NCBI GenBank assembly: GCA_013397455.1
Contig: VYZB01000279.1
Location: 1,130,806 to 1,194,805 of the forward strand
Length of the DNA: 64,000 bases
From: Crotophaga sulcirostris
Taxonomy: Eukaryota; Chordata; Aves; Cuculiformes; Crotophagidae
Reading direction: 5' to 3'
Shown here piece by piece: positions 37,301 to 46,600 of the stretch (positions are counted from its first letter, which is position 1; every line of letters begins with the position of its first letter). The translations under genes and the position numbers were made by a program. The notes beneath the pieces are model-generated. The model ran no database searches and was not told the DNA's origin. It was given only the letters and a program-made list of their open reading frames with translations.

Positions 37301-40235
37301 TCCCGAAGTAGACAGGTAAGGTGTGTCCATGTTATTCATTTCATGCCCTGGTAACTTGTCTGTATGAATAAATTGGATTTAGTTCTACAAATTTTTATTC
37401 CCAACAGACGATTTTCAGGAGTTCGACGAGATGTATTTTTAAATGGGGTAAGTTGGTGCATGTAGATTTTTTGGGAACTTTTTGTATTCAGCTTTCTACA
37501 CTTCCAAAGGACACTCATCACAAATATTAATATTGCTGTCTTTCATTTTAGTCCTACAATGATTACGTGAGGGAATTCCACAATATGGGACCACCACCAC
37601 CATGGCAAGGAATGGTTTGTGTCTTGTTGAATTCAATTTTTCTCTGTAGAGTCTGGCTTTTTTTGTTCCCTTCTAGAGGAGCCTATCATATTCAATGTGC
37701 ATTCAACTCTTCCCTTTTCCTAAAATACATCTTTGCTGTAACTGTGTAAAGTTGTTAGGGGAAAAAATTGTTTATATCCGGTATTTTCTAATGTACTTAG
37801 CAATAGTCCAGCATTTTAGTAAGCAGTATGGCAGCAGGAATCTGGCTTGGCTTGAACCTACAAGAAATGGAAAGCTCTGAGGAAACAGCAGAACTTTCCG
37901 TTAGCCTGTGCAAGAGGGTGTGATGAAATTTTGTGTTCTACTAAATATTCATAGCAATTGACTTTCTCTCAAAGGGGCAAATGCATTAAAGAGGGGGACT
38001 TGCTGCAGAGGCTCATGGAATGGGCTGGCATGCTGTAGTGTCGCGCAGTGGCTTGTTTTTGGCTATGGCAGTGAAGCATGAAGAGAAGTAGCAACCTGCT
38101 GTGCACTGTAATCAAAATAAGTCTTGCTGTATTGCAGCCTCCACTGAAATGCACCTTTTTCCCAGACAGATGAGTATATGTATGAGTGCATGTATCTCTT
38201 CCTACATACCTGGAACTTAACTGGTAGTTCACTTGTACAACTGTGATTTTGCCATTGTGTCAGGAGAAATAGTTGTTATAATTGGTTATGTAAGTTATAT
38301 TTAGTAATTCTGTCCCTGAGGGTCTTGATTTTGGATAATTAAGGAGTCTTTTGGCTCATTTGTATACTGTGAATGAACAGAAGGCAGGACCAGATGTACA
38401 GATGCTACTATAGCCTCTCATTTTTCTCAGCTGAAACACAACTGTGGTTTGTCGTAAGTGAAGGAAGCAAACTAAGTTCTCAGACTGGGAGGAAAATAGT
38501 TTTTCAAACACAGCTAAACCTCCAGAGACTCCCATTTTTTTTCCCCTCTTCCCCATTCTGCATGCTGCCCCAAGTCATCCTAAAATCCCACACTTCCATC
38601 TGCTTCCTTTGTTACAAAAATGCAAGCAAAGATGCTTTGGTAGTATGGGAAAAAAGGCCTTGCTGATTGAAGAAATGGAGGAGAACAGCCAAAGGATGTC
38701 TTGTTTTTTTTCTTAAAATGTTGTTTACTAGCCTTTTGCTAAATAATTTGTCTTGCAGATTAAATTTGGTTTCATTTAAAATAGGAATATATTCATAAGG
38801 AATGGCACTGAAAAGACTCATTTCTGCAAGAGCTCGCTGGTCTGGACAAAATTCACATTCTGTATACATAGATGAAAAATAACCCACCATGTTTAAGTAG
38901 CAGAAGTTTTATGTACAGTATCACTTTGAGGCAGAAGTGGAAAGGAGGAGTGTTTTGGGGTTTGGGGAGGGCATCGGTTGAAGTTCTAAAAAAGCAATGG
39001 TAAGAAAAAAAGAGTAAAGCATGCCGCCATAAAGAAAAATGATGTGCCATTCAGTTAGGAGGCTGTGATCAGGTATATTTAGTTGTCATGTTTTCCATCT
39101 GAATGAAAATAACATCTGCTCTTAATTCCCAGCACAGCCTTTTGTGCTTTCCTGTGTTTTGAAACACTCAACAAAGTTCCTGTAACTTTCTTGTAGCCGC
39201 CATATCCAGGTATGGAGCAGCCACCGCACCACCCTTACTACCAGCACCATGCACCTCCTCCTCAAGCTCACCCTCCATACTCAGGACATCATCCTGTACC
39301 ACATGAAGCAAGATACAGAGACAAACGAGTAGTAAGTGTCCTGAGAGGCAGAGGGGTATGCGAGTCTGCAGGCCAGAGTGGGAATTCTGGGGAATAGATG
39401 TAGGTAACCTGAGATTTGTTGACTTTAATAAACTGCATTTTTAAGATCTGTATTAGTGTTCCTTGGAAAGATCAGTTATTTAGATTGACTAGAGACATCC
39501 AGCGTCTTCGAAAAGCCTCTCTCGCAACTGATGTAGAAGTGCAAAATTCTCAGAACATACTCTTAAACTGAGGTGTGTGCTTAAAATGGCTTCCAGCTGT
39601 CTAGCTCTGAAACTTCTCATGCTGAAGCCCAGTTTGCATAAGGATGTGTTTGCAGTCATGCACAACAAATTGCTTTTATCAGCAGAGAAGTTTGTATTTT
39701 GTAACTTTTTGAGGCATGTCAAGAAACAGGGCAGGTTGTTAAAAATTTCTTTTAGCTGGCTTTGAAGGCTGCTTAGCTTTCAGGTCCCTTGCTGGTATCT
39801 GGCATTTAAACCTCAGCTTCTGCAGAGTGGAAGCACAGAGATGGTGCTGCCCTGGAGATGAAAGAAGAAACTTGTGCTTATGGATGCTGGGCATAATTTT
39901 AGTTTTTTTAATACTGGGCTTTCAGAAGAGTTACAGCCAGTCCTATGGGCAAGGGAAGGGAGGGGATTTTATTCTGGGCAAGAAAATAAACAGCTGTCCT
40001 TTCATCGCAGCATGACTACGACATGAGAGTAGACGACTTTCTTCGCCGCACACAAGCAGTTGTCAGTGGTCGGAGGAGCAGGCCCCGGGAGAGGGACCGA
40101 GAGCGGGAACGGGACCGTCCTAGGGATAACAGAAGAGACAGAGAACGCGACAGAGGCCGTGATCGGGAAAGGGAACGAGAGAGGCTTTGTGACCGGGACA
40201 GAGACAGAGGTGAAAGAGGCAGATACCGAAGATAA
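19343..40235 (+). CDS. YTHDC1: YTHDC1, nuclear m6A-RNA reader (YTH domain protein), complete gene, 17 coding exons
   Basis: The protein binds N6-methyladenosine in nuclear RNA and influences splicing, export and RNA decay. Joining the 17 exons gives 2115 nt, 704 residues, with every junction in phase. Visible parts are an acidic E/D-rich tract (about residues 197-234), a basic nuclear-type segment ([10 protein letters not shown]), the YTH domain (about 325-470), a proline/histidine-rich stretch (about 586-625) and a C-terminal R/E/D repeat (about 652-704). The m6A cage residues are present: W354 (in GVWSTLP) and W405 (in HWVLPAGM), with N340 and N344. These match human W377, W428, N363 and N367, a constant offset of 23. 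The human protein is 727 residues, and the 23 missing residues all precede the YTH domain, mostly in the acidic tract. The gene is convergent with the UGT2 locus. Confidence 0.97.
19472..19581. other. assembly gap (110 N)
   Basis: A run of 110 unknown bases sits in the GC-rich first part of YTHDC1 intron 1. Gaps at GC-rich promoters are typical of short-read avian assemblies. Frames spanning the gap are artefacts. Confidence 0.99.
19703..20330 (-). mobile_element. CR1 LINE in YTHDC1 intron 1
   Basis: A reversed CR1 starts near GTGGAGTGATTTGGGTTGGA (terminal repeats lost). It continues through the CCTGCCCTGGGCAGGGACC block into the part encoding the end of ORF2 (CCAGAACTGGCCACAGCACT, then CACCTCCATCAACCTGCTGG). 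At over 600 bp it is the longest clear CR1 here. With the copy at 18727-19110 it brackets the CpG promoter. Confidence 0.9.
20331..23588 (+). other. remainder of YTHDC1 intron 1
   Basis: AT-rich intronic DNA. No exon, RNA gene or clear repeat was recognised. The intron ends at GTTTTCAG|AT. Confidence 0.6.
23589..23690 (+). CDS. YTHDC1: YTHDC1 coding exon 2
   Basis: It encodes the acidic N-terminal stretch beginning [15 protein letters not shown] and ending EKK. The acceptor is TTTTCAG and the donor AAAAAGG|GTAGG; it enters and leaves in phase 1. Confidence 0.95.
23691..24308 (+). other. YTHDC1 intron 2
   Basis: A 618-bp intron with nothing recognisable inside. The acceptor is a short ATTTTAAG. 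Confidence 0.7.
24309..24637 (+). CDS. YTHDC1: YTHDC1 coding exon 3
   Basis: This 329-nt exon encodes the basic, serine-rich region running from [10 protein letters not shown] to TPDGSE. It includes [15 protein letters not shown], identical to the mammalian protein. It begins in phase 1 and ends on a codon boundary (TCAGAG|GTATTA). Confidence 0.96.
24765..25119 (+). CDS. YTHDC1: YTHDC1 coding exon 4 (acidic tract)
   Basis: This 355-nt exon encodes residues 154-271: a serine/arginine-rich start, [20 protein letters not shown], then a glutamate/aspartate run with GAG/GAA/GAT codons, then [20 protein letters not shown]. The acidic run is shorter than in human, which explains nearly all of the length difference. 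The repetitive codons make it prone to slippage. Confidence 0.96.
25120..26348 (+). other. YTHDC1 intron 4
   Basis: A 1229-bp T-rich intron ending in a long pyrimidine-rich acceptor (GGGGTTTTTTAG). No element was recognised. Confidence 0.7.
26349..26438 (+). CDS. YTHDC1: YTHDC1 coding exon 5
   Basis: Ninety nt encode [20 protein letters not shown] and [10 protein letters not shown]. The basic cluster is a likely nuclear localisation signal. Phase 1 at both ends. Confidence 0.95.
26439..26939 (+). other. YTHDC1 intron 5
   Basis: A 501-bp intron with an A/C-rich patch (CCAAACCAAACAACC and similar) near 26730-26780, possibly a degenerate simple repeat. Nothing else was seen. Confidence 0.65.
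26940..26993 (+). CDS. YTHDC1: YTHDC1 coding exon 6
   Basis: Fifty-four nt encode [18 protein letters not shown]. The acceptor CGCAG|GTTCAG is atypical because the exon itself starts with GT. Both ends are in phase 1, so skipping would keep the frame. Confidence 0.93.
27070..27338. mobile_element. MITE-like element with 17-bp terminal inverted repeats, in YTHDC1 intron 6
   Basis: AGTAATGTTCCGATATA at 27070-27086 is mirrored by the reverse complement of 27322-27338 (AGTGATGTTCCGATATA), 16 of 17 matching. The 269-bp unit has no coding frame. The ends (YAGTRATG) resemble hAT-type termini, but the flanking 8-mers do not match, so the target duplication has decayed or the class is different. Confidence 0.5.
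27608..27702 (+). CDS. YTHDC1: YTHDC1 coding exon 7 (start of YTH domain)
   Basis: It encodes residues 320-351, starting [16 protein letters not shown] and including [14 protein letters not shown]340 and N344 correspond to the RNA-contacting asparagines of human YTHDC1. It ends on a codon boundary at AAAG|GTATG. Confidence 0.97.
27703..29551 (+). other. YTHDC1 intron 7
   Basis: A 1849-bp intron containing one ambiguous base at 28668 followed by a short (TA)n microsatellite to about 28682. No repeat family or exon was recognised. Confidence 0.65.
29552..29660 (+). CDS. YTHDC1: YTHDC1 coding exon 8 (YTH domain)
   Basis: It encodes [20 protein letters not shown] and on to ESGKFQ, with cage tryptophan W354. 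The donor CAAG|GTAAGG at 29661 gives the conserved protein. A second, stronger-looking donor AAG|GTAAGT lies 26 nt downstream at 29687. Confidence 0.97.
29759..29876 (+). CDS. YTHDC1: YTHDC1 coding exon 9 (YTH domain)
   Basis: It encodes [20 protein letters not shown] and on to FKIDWICR, holding the second cage tryptophan W405. Intron 8 before it is only 98 bp. It ends in phase 2 (TTGCAG|GTAAAT). Confidence 0.97.
30328..30530. mobile_element. hAT-like non-autonomous DNA transposon (203 bp)
   Basis: The left end CAGGGGTGTCAAATT and the reverse complement of the right end, CAGGAGTGTTAAACT, match at 12 of 15 positions. The unit is flanked by 8-bp direct repeats ATTTAATT (30320-30327) and ATTTAACT (30531-30538), 7 of 8 identical, the target-site size of hAT transposons. 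The interior is GC-richer than its surroundings and keeps several CpGs. No transposase frame is present. Confidence 0.72.
30665..30785 (-). mobile_element. old CR1 fragment
   Basis: The stretch AGAAAGGTCCTTTGAAAGTT, CTCCAACCTCCAGCTCAAAG and GTTAGGTCAGATGCTCAGAA follows the reversed CR1 3' region with many substitutions. Confidence 0.7.
31115..31199 (+). CDS. YTHDC1: YTHDC1 coding exon 10 (YTH domain)
   Basis: It encodes [20 protein letters not shown] and KIGRDGQ, identical to the mammalian sequence. The acceptor is TATTTAG|GCGTG and the donor GGACAG|GTTTGT. Confidence 0.97.
31200..33098 (+). other. YTHDC1 intron 10
   Basis: A 1899-bp intron holding an old CR1/L3-like LINE piece (about 32140-32790). 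T-rich elsewhere. Confidence 0.65.
32140..32790 (-). mobile_element. ancient CR1/L3-like LINE fragment
   Basis: The segment GATCAGAACTGCACCCAGTA, then CCCTAATAATCCTGAACACA and TTGAGTGGTAATAGTTTGC, follows the order of blocks in old amniote CR1/L3-type LINEs in reverse orientation. It is much more diverged than the CR1 copies near the promoter. Both borders are approximate. Confidence 0.55.
33099..33265 (+). CDS. YTHDC1: YTHDC1 coding exon 11 (end of YTH domain)
   Basis: It encodes [20 protein letters not shown] and on through [20 protein letters not shown]. Leu at the third position of the human ELECG motif is Pro here (EPECG). It ends in phase 2 at GGAAG|GTTAG. Confidence 0.96.
33266..35780 (+). 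other. YTHDC1 intron 11 (long, with a candidate alternative terminal exon)
   Basis: At 2515 bp this is the longest intron after intron 1. It carries a strong internal acceptor at 33644 and a poly(A) signal at 34393, described separately. Around 35525-35555 a GGTACAGTT motif is repeated three times. No transposon was recognised. Confidence 0.65.
33645..34415 (+). other. YTHDC1: candidate alternative 3' terminal (premature-stop) exon of YTHDC1
   Basis: GCCTTTTCTTTCAG ending at 33644 is a textbook acceptor inside intron 11. Splicing exon 11 to it gives Arg-Cys-Val-Ser-Gly then TAA, truncating the protein just after the YTH domain. AATAAA at 34393-34398 could end such a transcript. I see no good donor soon after, which fits a terminal exon rather than a cassette. 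Use of this exon is inferred from sequence only. Confidence 0.3.
35781..35863 (+). CDS. YTHDC1: YTHDC1 coding exon 12
   Basis: It encodes [20 protein letters not shown] and PEFHQRP, with the basic RKKPR cluster. The acceptor is TTGTGTAG|GCGTC; phase 2 in, phase 1 out. Confidence 0.96.
35864..37278 (+). other. YTHDC1 intron 12
   Basis: A 1415-bp intron. A 75-codon frame at 36589-36816 is cysteine- and phenylalanine-rich without family resemblance and is taken as chance. Confidence 0.6.
37279..37315 (+). CDS. YTHDC1: YTHDC1 coding exon 13 (37 nt)
   Basis: This small exon encodes [13 protein letters not shown] between the acceptor GAACAG and the donor GACAG|GTAAGG. Human reads GYLKDPRYQEVDR. 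It changes phase from 1 to 2, so skipping would break the frame. Confidence 0.94.
37408..37447 (+). CDS. YTHDC1: YTHDC1 coding exon 14 (40 nt)
   Basis: It encodes [13 protein letters not shown]. It is separated from exon 13 by a 92-bp intron and ends on a codon boundary at GGG|GTAAGT. Confidence 0.95.
37552..37614 (+). CDS. YTHDC1: YTHDC1 coding exon 15
   Basis: Sixty-three nt encode [20 protein letters not shown] and M, identical to mammals. Phase 0 at both ends, so it could be skipped in frame. Confidence 0.96.
37615..39196 (+). other. YTHDC1 intron 15
   Basis: A 1582-bp intron with no element recognised. Several frames of 60-97 codons are chance frames. Confidence 0.6.
39197..39331 (+). 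CDS. YTHDC1: YTHDC1 coding exon 16 (Pro/His-rich)
   Basis: It encodes [20 protein letters not shown] and on to [10 protein letters not shown]. Phase 0 at both ends. The donor region reads CGAGTAGTAAGT; the second GT gives the better consensus and the conserved protein. Confidence 0.96.
39332..40010 (+). other. YTHDC1 intron 16
   Basis: A 679-bp intron with nothing recognised inside. Confidence 0.65.
40011..40235 (+). CDS. YTHDC1: YTHDC1 last coding exon (R/E/D-rich tail)
   Basis: It encodes [20 protein letters not shown], then an arginine/glutamate/aspartate repeat ending GERGRYRR and TAA at 40233-40235. Such mixed-charge RE/RD tails are typical of nuclear speckle and splicing-linked proteins. 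The acceptor is TTTCATCGCAG. Confidence 0.97.
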   Translation, partial: HDYDMRVDDFLRRTQAVVSGRRSRPRERDRERERDRPRDNRRDRERDRGRDRERERERLCDRDRDRGERGRYRR

Positions 40236-40990
40236 TCCATCTGGAACCAGCGCTCACTTGAAACGGAAAAAGCTTGTATTTTTTTGTGTGTTTACAAGTA
40301 GTACATCTTATTTTCAGCTGTCTACTTAAAGTTCGTTGTGTAGAAGGATTTATAATGACCCTCTCTATTCCAAGCATGCAGTGAACTATGAACTGGAAAA
40401 ACTTCAATCAGCCAAAAATAAAATACGCAAAGCTGACACTCAACTTCATGTTTCTTTTGGAGCAGAACGGGAAACAGCTAAGAATGTAGATAATGATTAA
40501 TTCTCAGTAAGTGTTCATCTACTTAGTGACTTCATTCTAGGTTTTTGAATACCGATGGATAACTGCCTTTTTTTTTTTTGCTTTGATGTTTTCTTCCTGT
40601 AGTTTCACCTGGTTCAGTGGGAGAATGCTGCTATCAAGTATGCAAATATTGAAGTATGAATTTTTTTTTGACTGTATGGCAGTGTTGTAACAGCCTTTTT
40701 TCTTCCCCCTCCCCCCATTTTTTAACCTTATCTGTAAAGTCAAGTGTTTTTTTCAGTCTTCAGTAATGAAAGCAATATTAAGAAGACACTATTGATATCT
40801 AATTTTTAACCTTTTTTAAAATCTTCCCATGTTCAGTAACATTTTGGTCAATTCTCTTGTCTAGTCTCCTTTGAAAATGTACACATTGCTTGGAATGTTC
40901 ACAACCTGCGTGTGTGGAACCAGAAAATATTGCTGTATTCTACATTGCTACCATTTTTTTTTATAAAAATAAATTGGTAATTATTGAAAT
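40236..40990 (+). other. YTHDC1: YTHDC1 3' untranslated region
   Basis: AT-rich trailer with poly(A) signals AATAAA at 40417-40422 (proximal) and 40968-40973 (distal). Two signals predict short and long mRNA ends. The exact cleavage sites are not visible. Confidence 0.7.
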
Positions 40991-42249
40991 TATTAAAATT
41001 CCTGATCAGGTTTCTTGGTCTTCTAATCTTGCCAGCTGTGATAGTTTCTGGCAGTTGTAGTATTTGCGTTCCAAAATAGTGTAAAGGTTCTTGTGATAGG
41101 TGAAACTGATCTGAATCCTGAATTTAGGAAAAGGACTGCTGAAATAAAAGGTTTTTCCTGTTTCCCCGGTGAAGCGGTCAGTTTATAGCTCCTGTAGCTC
41201 ATCAGAGTTATTACATGTTCAACCAAATCAAATGATCTTCGAGCTATTGAGAAGCTGTCCTCAGCCATAAGGAGGCCTGTCTCCCAGAAGTGCATGAGAC
41301 CTGCAAGATCCAGACTCTCCCTGTGTGGTCTCTGTAGTGATTACTGTGTCACTTACTTCTCTTAAATAGTAAATATTTGGATCTAAATGCCAATGGTAGA
41401 ACTGTGGAAAAAAAGGAAGAGTAAAACTTACAGTGGAAGTTGTTCAGTTTCTCCAACAATTTCTGAGTTGTTGAAACTTAAATGAGTAGCACTGTCTCGG
41501 TGAACGACTTGATAAACCTTTCTTCAGTGTCTTCTCATGTAATGAAGCCAGATTGTAGTAAGTGCTCTTAAGACCTCCAACTCCACAGTATGGAGTCCTG
41601 GAGCTGGTTTTATAAACTGCAATACAGGCCATTGTGGAAGCACATTTTTTTGATTTGGCTATAATTTGGGCTCTTGTATATTTTAGTCTATACAGCTGTA
41701 TCAAATATCTTAAATTCAATACTAGATAAGCCAAATTCTCTGAGCAAGTTACAGAAAAGAAGCACCTCCCTAAAGTGACTGTAGAGCACTTTGTCCAACT
41801 TTTCCCAGCTGTCCTGTTTCCAGTGTCCTCTGTTAGCCCGGTCTGACTAGTGTCATGCAGTATGCTAGGAGACTTGCTGACCCTCAGCAAATCTTCTGCT
41901 TGCAGGGTGGATGATGGAGGTTGTTAGTCATCAAGCTTGGTGGGGCTGAGCCTAGCGACCCAACTCAATGAAGAGTTAGAGCAAAACCTTTCAGATCTGG
42001 GATCTGAATGTCATGCGGTTCCACTTTCTGTTCACTGTATTTCAATATGCACATTCCTGCATACAATCCCATCATAACCATAGGAACAGTGTACCAGAAG
42101 TTACCATGAGAAGCACTAATCTTGTTCTAACTCTTCTAGTTTGGAAACAATTCACTTGAGCTTTTGTAAATGTTGTAGTATGGAGAGATTTAAGCAGAGA
42201 TTGAAACTATTGACATTGCAAATAAAAAAGTCCATGTAGTGTAGGGAAT
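40991..42249. other. convergent intergenic region between YTHDC1 and UGT2
   Basis: This separates the 3' ends of YTHDC1 (plus) and the UGT2 locus (minus). A 148-codon minus-strand frame at 41444-41890 shows no family resemblance or conserved motif, and I treat it as chance. Confidence 0.5.
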
Positions 42250-43352
42250 TTTATTATGTAAACAAATAAAACGTTTTCTCAACTTGTTCTGTGTGAAAAC
42301 AATTCTACAGTATCCAGAATACAGCAAAAACCAATTAAAATAGAGGCAGGTTCTTTCTTGAGTAAGATGGCACAGTAGTGGAATAGCCTTACCTAGAACA
42401 GGAGACTTGAACTCGCATCATTTTAGTAGGCTTTTCATCAGTGAGTGCACATTGAACAATTTCAAGAGTGCTGCATTTGCTGCTGCTCTTACATGAGCCA
42501 AGAATAGCGTTATTTTTGCACCAAGTTTTCAGACAAGGCAGGTGACTATTGCACTGTTCCCACATGTAATGTTGCTTCTTTGCAAGTTGCATCTCTAGAG
42601 GTTTTCCTGCATTTATCAGTTAGCATGGCTCAGGCATGTGAGAGCTGAGATGGGCAAGTGTTGCAGTTAGAATGATGACATGTGTAGCAGAGCTACCGAG
42701 TGAATGAGAAAGAGAAATGATTCTCAGAGAATTAATTCCTCTGCTGGTTTTAGGTCTGGTGTCTCCACAGCCCCCAGGTACTCCATGCATTTGTAAAAAT
42801 GTGATACAGGCTTCACCAGCCACATCTGGCTGCCAGTTTTTCATTATCTTGGCCATTCAGATGGGTGTGTTTTAGGAGCCTGTGACCTTAGCTTTGCTGT
42901 CCAGTCTGGAGAGAGCTATTCTGGTGGGAGGTGGGGGTCATTTGCATTGTGAATCCTGGGTGTCATTACAGGAGAGGAGAGAGTTAAGATAAGGAGATGA
43001 GTTGCAGGTTGAGGGACCCACAGTACCGCAGGTGGGAAGGCTGAATTTATGAAATATACGAAATGAATTTAAAAGTTAGAGCAGCAATTACCATTCTAGG
43101 GACCGCGTGTGATCAGCTAATAGGGTCCCAAGGGCATAAAGCAACTATAATTCAATCTTATTTAGGACAGAAGGAATTTTCTGGTTAAGCAAGCAGCAGT
43201 ACTGCACAACAGCTTTTTTAACATGACGCAGTTCAGTGAGGGGCTTCATGACATACCCAGCTTAAAGCGTAATTGTATTCACCAAGGTATGTGCCGTAAT
43301 GCCTTGCTGAATCAGCCTTGGAGGAGAAAAAGTGCTGATGGGAACAGGATGT
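42250..43352 (-). other. probable 3' UTR of the UGT2 locus
   Basis: Downstream of the UGT stop codon the first minus-strand AATAAA I find is at 42250-42255 (TTTATT on the plus strand), which would give a 1.1-kb trailer. A nearer variant signal may be used instead. Confidence 0.4.
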
Positions 43353-43629
43353 CTATTCTTTTTTTCTCTTTGCAACCCTGCCACACCTCCTGCAGCAAAA
43401 TAAGCAGCACTTGACAAAAATGAAGACAGCAATGGCTATACAGGTGAGCAAGAATGCCAGAACGTCCAGGCAGTGGTACTGGTACCAGGTGAGATGGTGA
43501 GCAGCTGGTCTCAAGTGCTTTGCTCCTTTGTGACGCATAACAAATTCGATCCAGAAGACAGCTCTGTCCAGGGGCTTCATTGGCTGGTCGTGGTGTATCT
43601 TGGATAACCTTAGAGCATTTTCCTTATAG
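43353..43629 (-). CDS. UGT2A1: UGT2 shared exon 6 (C-terminus, membrane anchor)
   Basis: It encodes [20 protein letters not shown], then [20 protein letters not shown], the UGT C-terminal core. A hydrophobic helix of about 20 residues ([20 protein letters not shown]) follows, then a cysteine-rich juxtamembrane stretch and a basic tail ending AKRKKE. The tail faces the cytosol and acts as a dibasic ER-retention signal in this family. The stop is TAG at 43353-43355. Confidence 0.96.
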
Positions 43630-46600
43630 CTGGGAAAAAAAGAAGGAACCAGGGAGATCTGTCACTGATTCCTGAAACAACCCACTCAGCACCTGGCAGC
43701 CCTCTTGAGGAAGGTAGACAGCCCTGCTTTTATGTTCATCAGTGTTATCTAAATACATTTGAAACTGGTCCAATTTGCTTCTATCTGCATAAAATCGTAT
43801 TGTGAACAGTAGTAGAGAAAGCCCATCTTTTGTGAAGAAAAGTTATTAAAAAATATTCCAGATACTCCTTTAAAAAAAAGCAACATGGAAACATTTGCAA
43901 TGTTTTCTATTCTAGTATAATATAATGCACTGGTTTGGGCTGGCATTGAGTTAATTTTCCTCGTAACAGCTCGTATGGAGCTGCTTTGGATTTGTGCTGG
44001 AAACAGCATTGATAGTACAGGGATAAGTGAAGGCCTTTTTTGCTTCTCATGGCACCTTGTCAAGCAAGTAGGCCGAGGGTGTACAAGAATTTGAGAGGGG
44101 GCACAGCTGGGACAGCTGACTCCAATTGACCAAATGGATATTCCATACCATGTGGCATCATCAAGAAAACTAAGGGAGGCGTTAGCAGATGGGCCACGTG
44201 CACCAGATTTCATTTTTCAAGGTCTTTGGTTGTCATCCATGTTGTAGGTCACCTCAGCCATGGCTAATTCCCTCAGGTACTGGATACCTCTGTCAATGTT
44301 GGTCCATTTGCTTCAGGAATTTGCAAGTTCCTCCCTGAAGGGGTACCTGTCCTTCACACTTGACAGGAGTTGTTGTCAAAGACTTGAGTACTCCTGCCTT
44401 TTTTTCTAATCCCTTTTTGTCAATGGCCTTATCTTTAGCAAGGGATCCCAGCTGCCAGGCTTCCTTAACCTCTAATTCACTGACTGATAGATACAGCAAC
44501 CTAAGGATATTGGTAACTCAGGGGTAGGAAGAAAGAATTGTTGTAGCTGCAGACAGAATAGACGTAATACAACCAGAATTATCACCCAGAGCCTCCACAG
44601 GATCTAAAACAGGAGAGAACAAGCATGAGAGAGAGAGCAGAAAACTCTCTCAGGAGCTGCCCTGGGCTTTCAAAGAACTATTTTTCTCAAAGAGATCGTA
44701 AAATGGGAGTATAAGGAAATCAAATTACTAATCTCTCTTTTCTGAGAAAGGCTGATTCTCAGAAATGAAAGGTGGTTTTCCATCTGAAACTTACACTTCA
44801 ACTACTTTATATTTTTGGTGCCCAGAAAAGCTAGCAGAATTTCTCTCAGAGCAGCCCAAGAATTTGATAACCTCATCTACTATAAGAGAAGAACAAAACT
44901 CACGTGGAATTGTTAATGACTGTATTCAGTGCATCAACCAGGTCCTGCGTCTTCAGTGTGCTGAAATCCAGCTCAACTGCAGCACCCTTTGCCCTCATGT
45001 GAGCCATGTTGTCGTGCTGGTCAGCAAACATGGGCATCCCAACCATTGGGACCCCGTGGTAGATAGCTTCGTAGATCCCATTGGTCCCACCATGAGTAAT
45101 AAAGGCCTTTGTCAAGGGATGACCTGGAACAGGGAAGGAGAGGCACATGTAACAGCAGCTGTGGTAGATTGTGTTCACTGGGACACGAGCACTGCAAACT
45201 ACCTGGTCAAAGATGCTGCTAGAGAAGGAAACAGCCCCAACCTCTGGATCAGCATCAGAGCTTGCACACTCAGCTTTCACACATTCGTACTTATTTTAAT
45301 GTAATGTGTGAATCAACATGTTCCTCCAGACTACCAGCGTTACTTCAGCCCTTCTTGTTGTGCAGTTTTAGTTTTCACATGGCATTGGGTTCACAACAGC
45401 TCCCTGTTGCAGCCTTGCTTAGGGCAAGTGTTTTGAAGAATGAGCCCTGGAGATCAGCTGCAGAGGCCAAATCCAGCTCCAGAGTACATTACTACTTTGA
45501 TATTTACTCCTGATCACATGTAGTTCTTAGCTTTTCCAGACAATTGCCACTAAGCTCTCTAAGACAGAGGCTTTTGCTTTAGACATGCATCTTCATAGCT
45601 CAGCTGGAGTGGCTGCCTTCTGTTGGCACTGCTCCCTGCTCGCTTCATAGCCTGGTGATAATTCTATGGTTCGTGTACAGCCTCACCTTCAAGTCAAAAG
45701 CAGGTTAGGAAATTAAGTCTCCAAGAGCAAACCTCTGCTGCTTAAGCCACAAAACTAATTGTAGGTACAAGTGTTATATGGTTGTTTTGCCTGAATAAGC
45801 CATTTTATTGGAAAAACAAAGAAGGAAACAGTTTTTCCAAGGGCACAATGAAACCTGGATAGAATCTATCTCACCAAGCAGGTCATTTTGGGGTATCCAG
45901 TCATAAATCCTGGTGTTGGAGCCCAGAGTTTCTGGTTTTTTTCCTTTGTACCGCCAGAGGACCTTGAACAAAGGAAGAATAAGATAAATACAGAGCATGT
46001 GACATGCCCTTCTGTGTGCCCTTCTACATGTCATGTAGGGGTTTATCTCAAACCCACATATCTTTTCCCAGTAATTCAAATAGCTTTGGGTCCAATTTAG
46101 CTCTTTGATTAGATATTTTGAGCTTATTATAAAAATCACAAAGAGTGATTTTTATACTTTGGCCTATGGAGACACCTCCACATCATTCCCTTCAGAGAAG
46201 GGGAAATGCCAGAACTCCCCGTGAGCTGACTCAGTATTCTGCCCCTCTGCAGAGCCCAGCTTCCTGGCTGTGGCACATCCAGCAGAGATGCAGATAAAAG
46301 ACAGGGCAGTCCAAATGTAAAAAGCTTGCTGAAGGCAACAGGAGTGACAAAAAAACAAGGGAAATTGTTTTAGACTGATAGGAAATTCACCTTTTGTGGA
46401 ATCTGGCTGAGGGCTCTGGCAATCACGTTACTTTTTTCATCAGTTAGGTTGTAGACCATCGAACCGAGAGAGAACACCACGATGCCGTGTTGCCCTGAGC
46501 TCTGAACAAATTCCTCCATTTCCTAGGAGAGGTAGAAACCGGAGTGTTTATGCTGATTACACAGATTTCTGTGAAGAGCATAACCTTTTTAGCTTATGAA

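Larger units (their letters stand above)
43630..44903 (-). other. UGT2 intron 5
   Basis: A 1274-bp intron containing ERV-derived fragments (43925-44500). The rest shows nothing recognisable. Confidence 0.7.

Noticed and set aside
40016..40240. Minus-strand Ser/Leu/Arg-rich frame
   Set aside because: Antisense of the R/E/D repeat in the last YTHDC1 exon.
41444..41890. 148-codon minus-strand frame between YTHDC1 and UGT2
   Set aside because: Composition is unremarkable, with no motif or splice support. It could be a non-coding transcript but nothing shows a protein.
44765..45304. 179-codon plus-strand frame
   Set aside because: It lies over UGT2 exon 5 in antisense; the minus strand carries the conserved UGT signature and proper splice sites.
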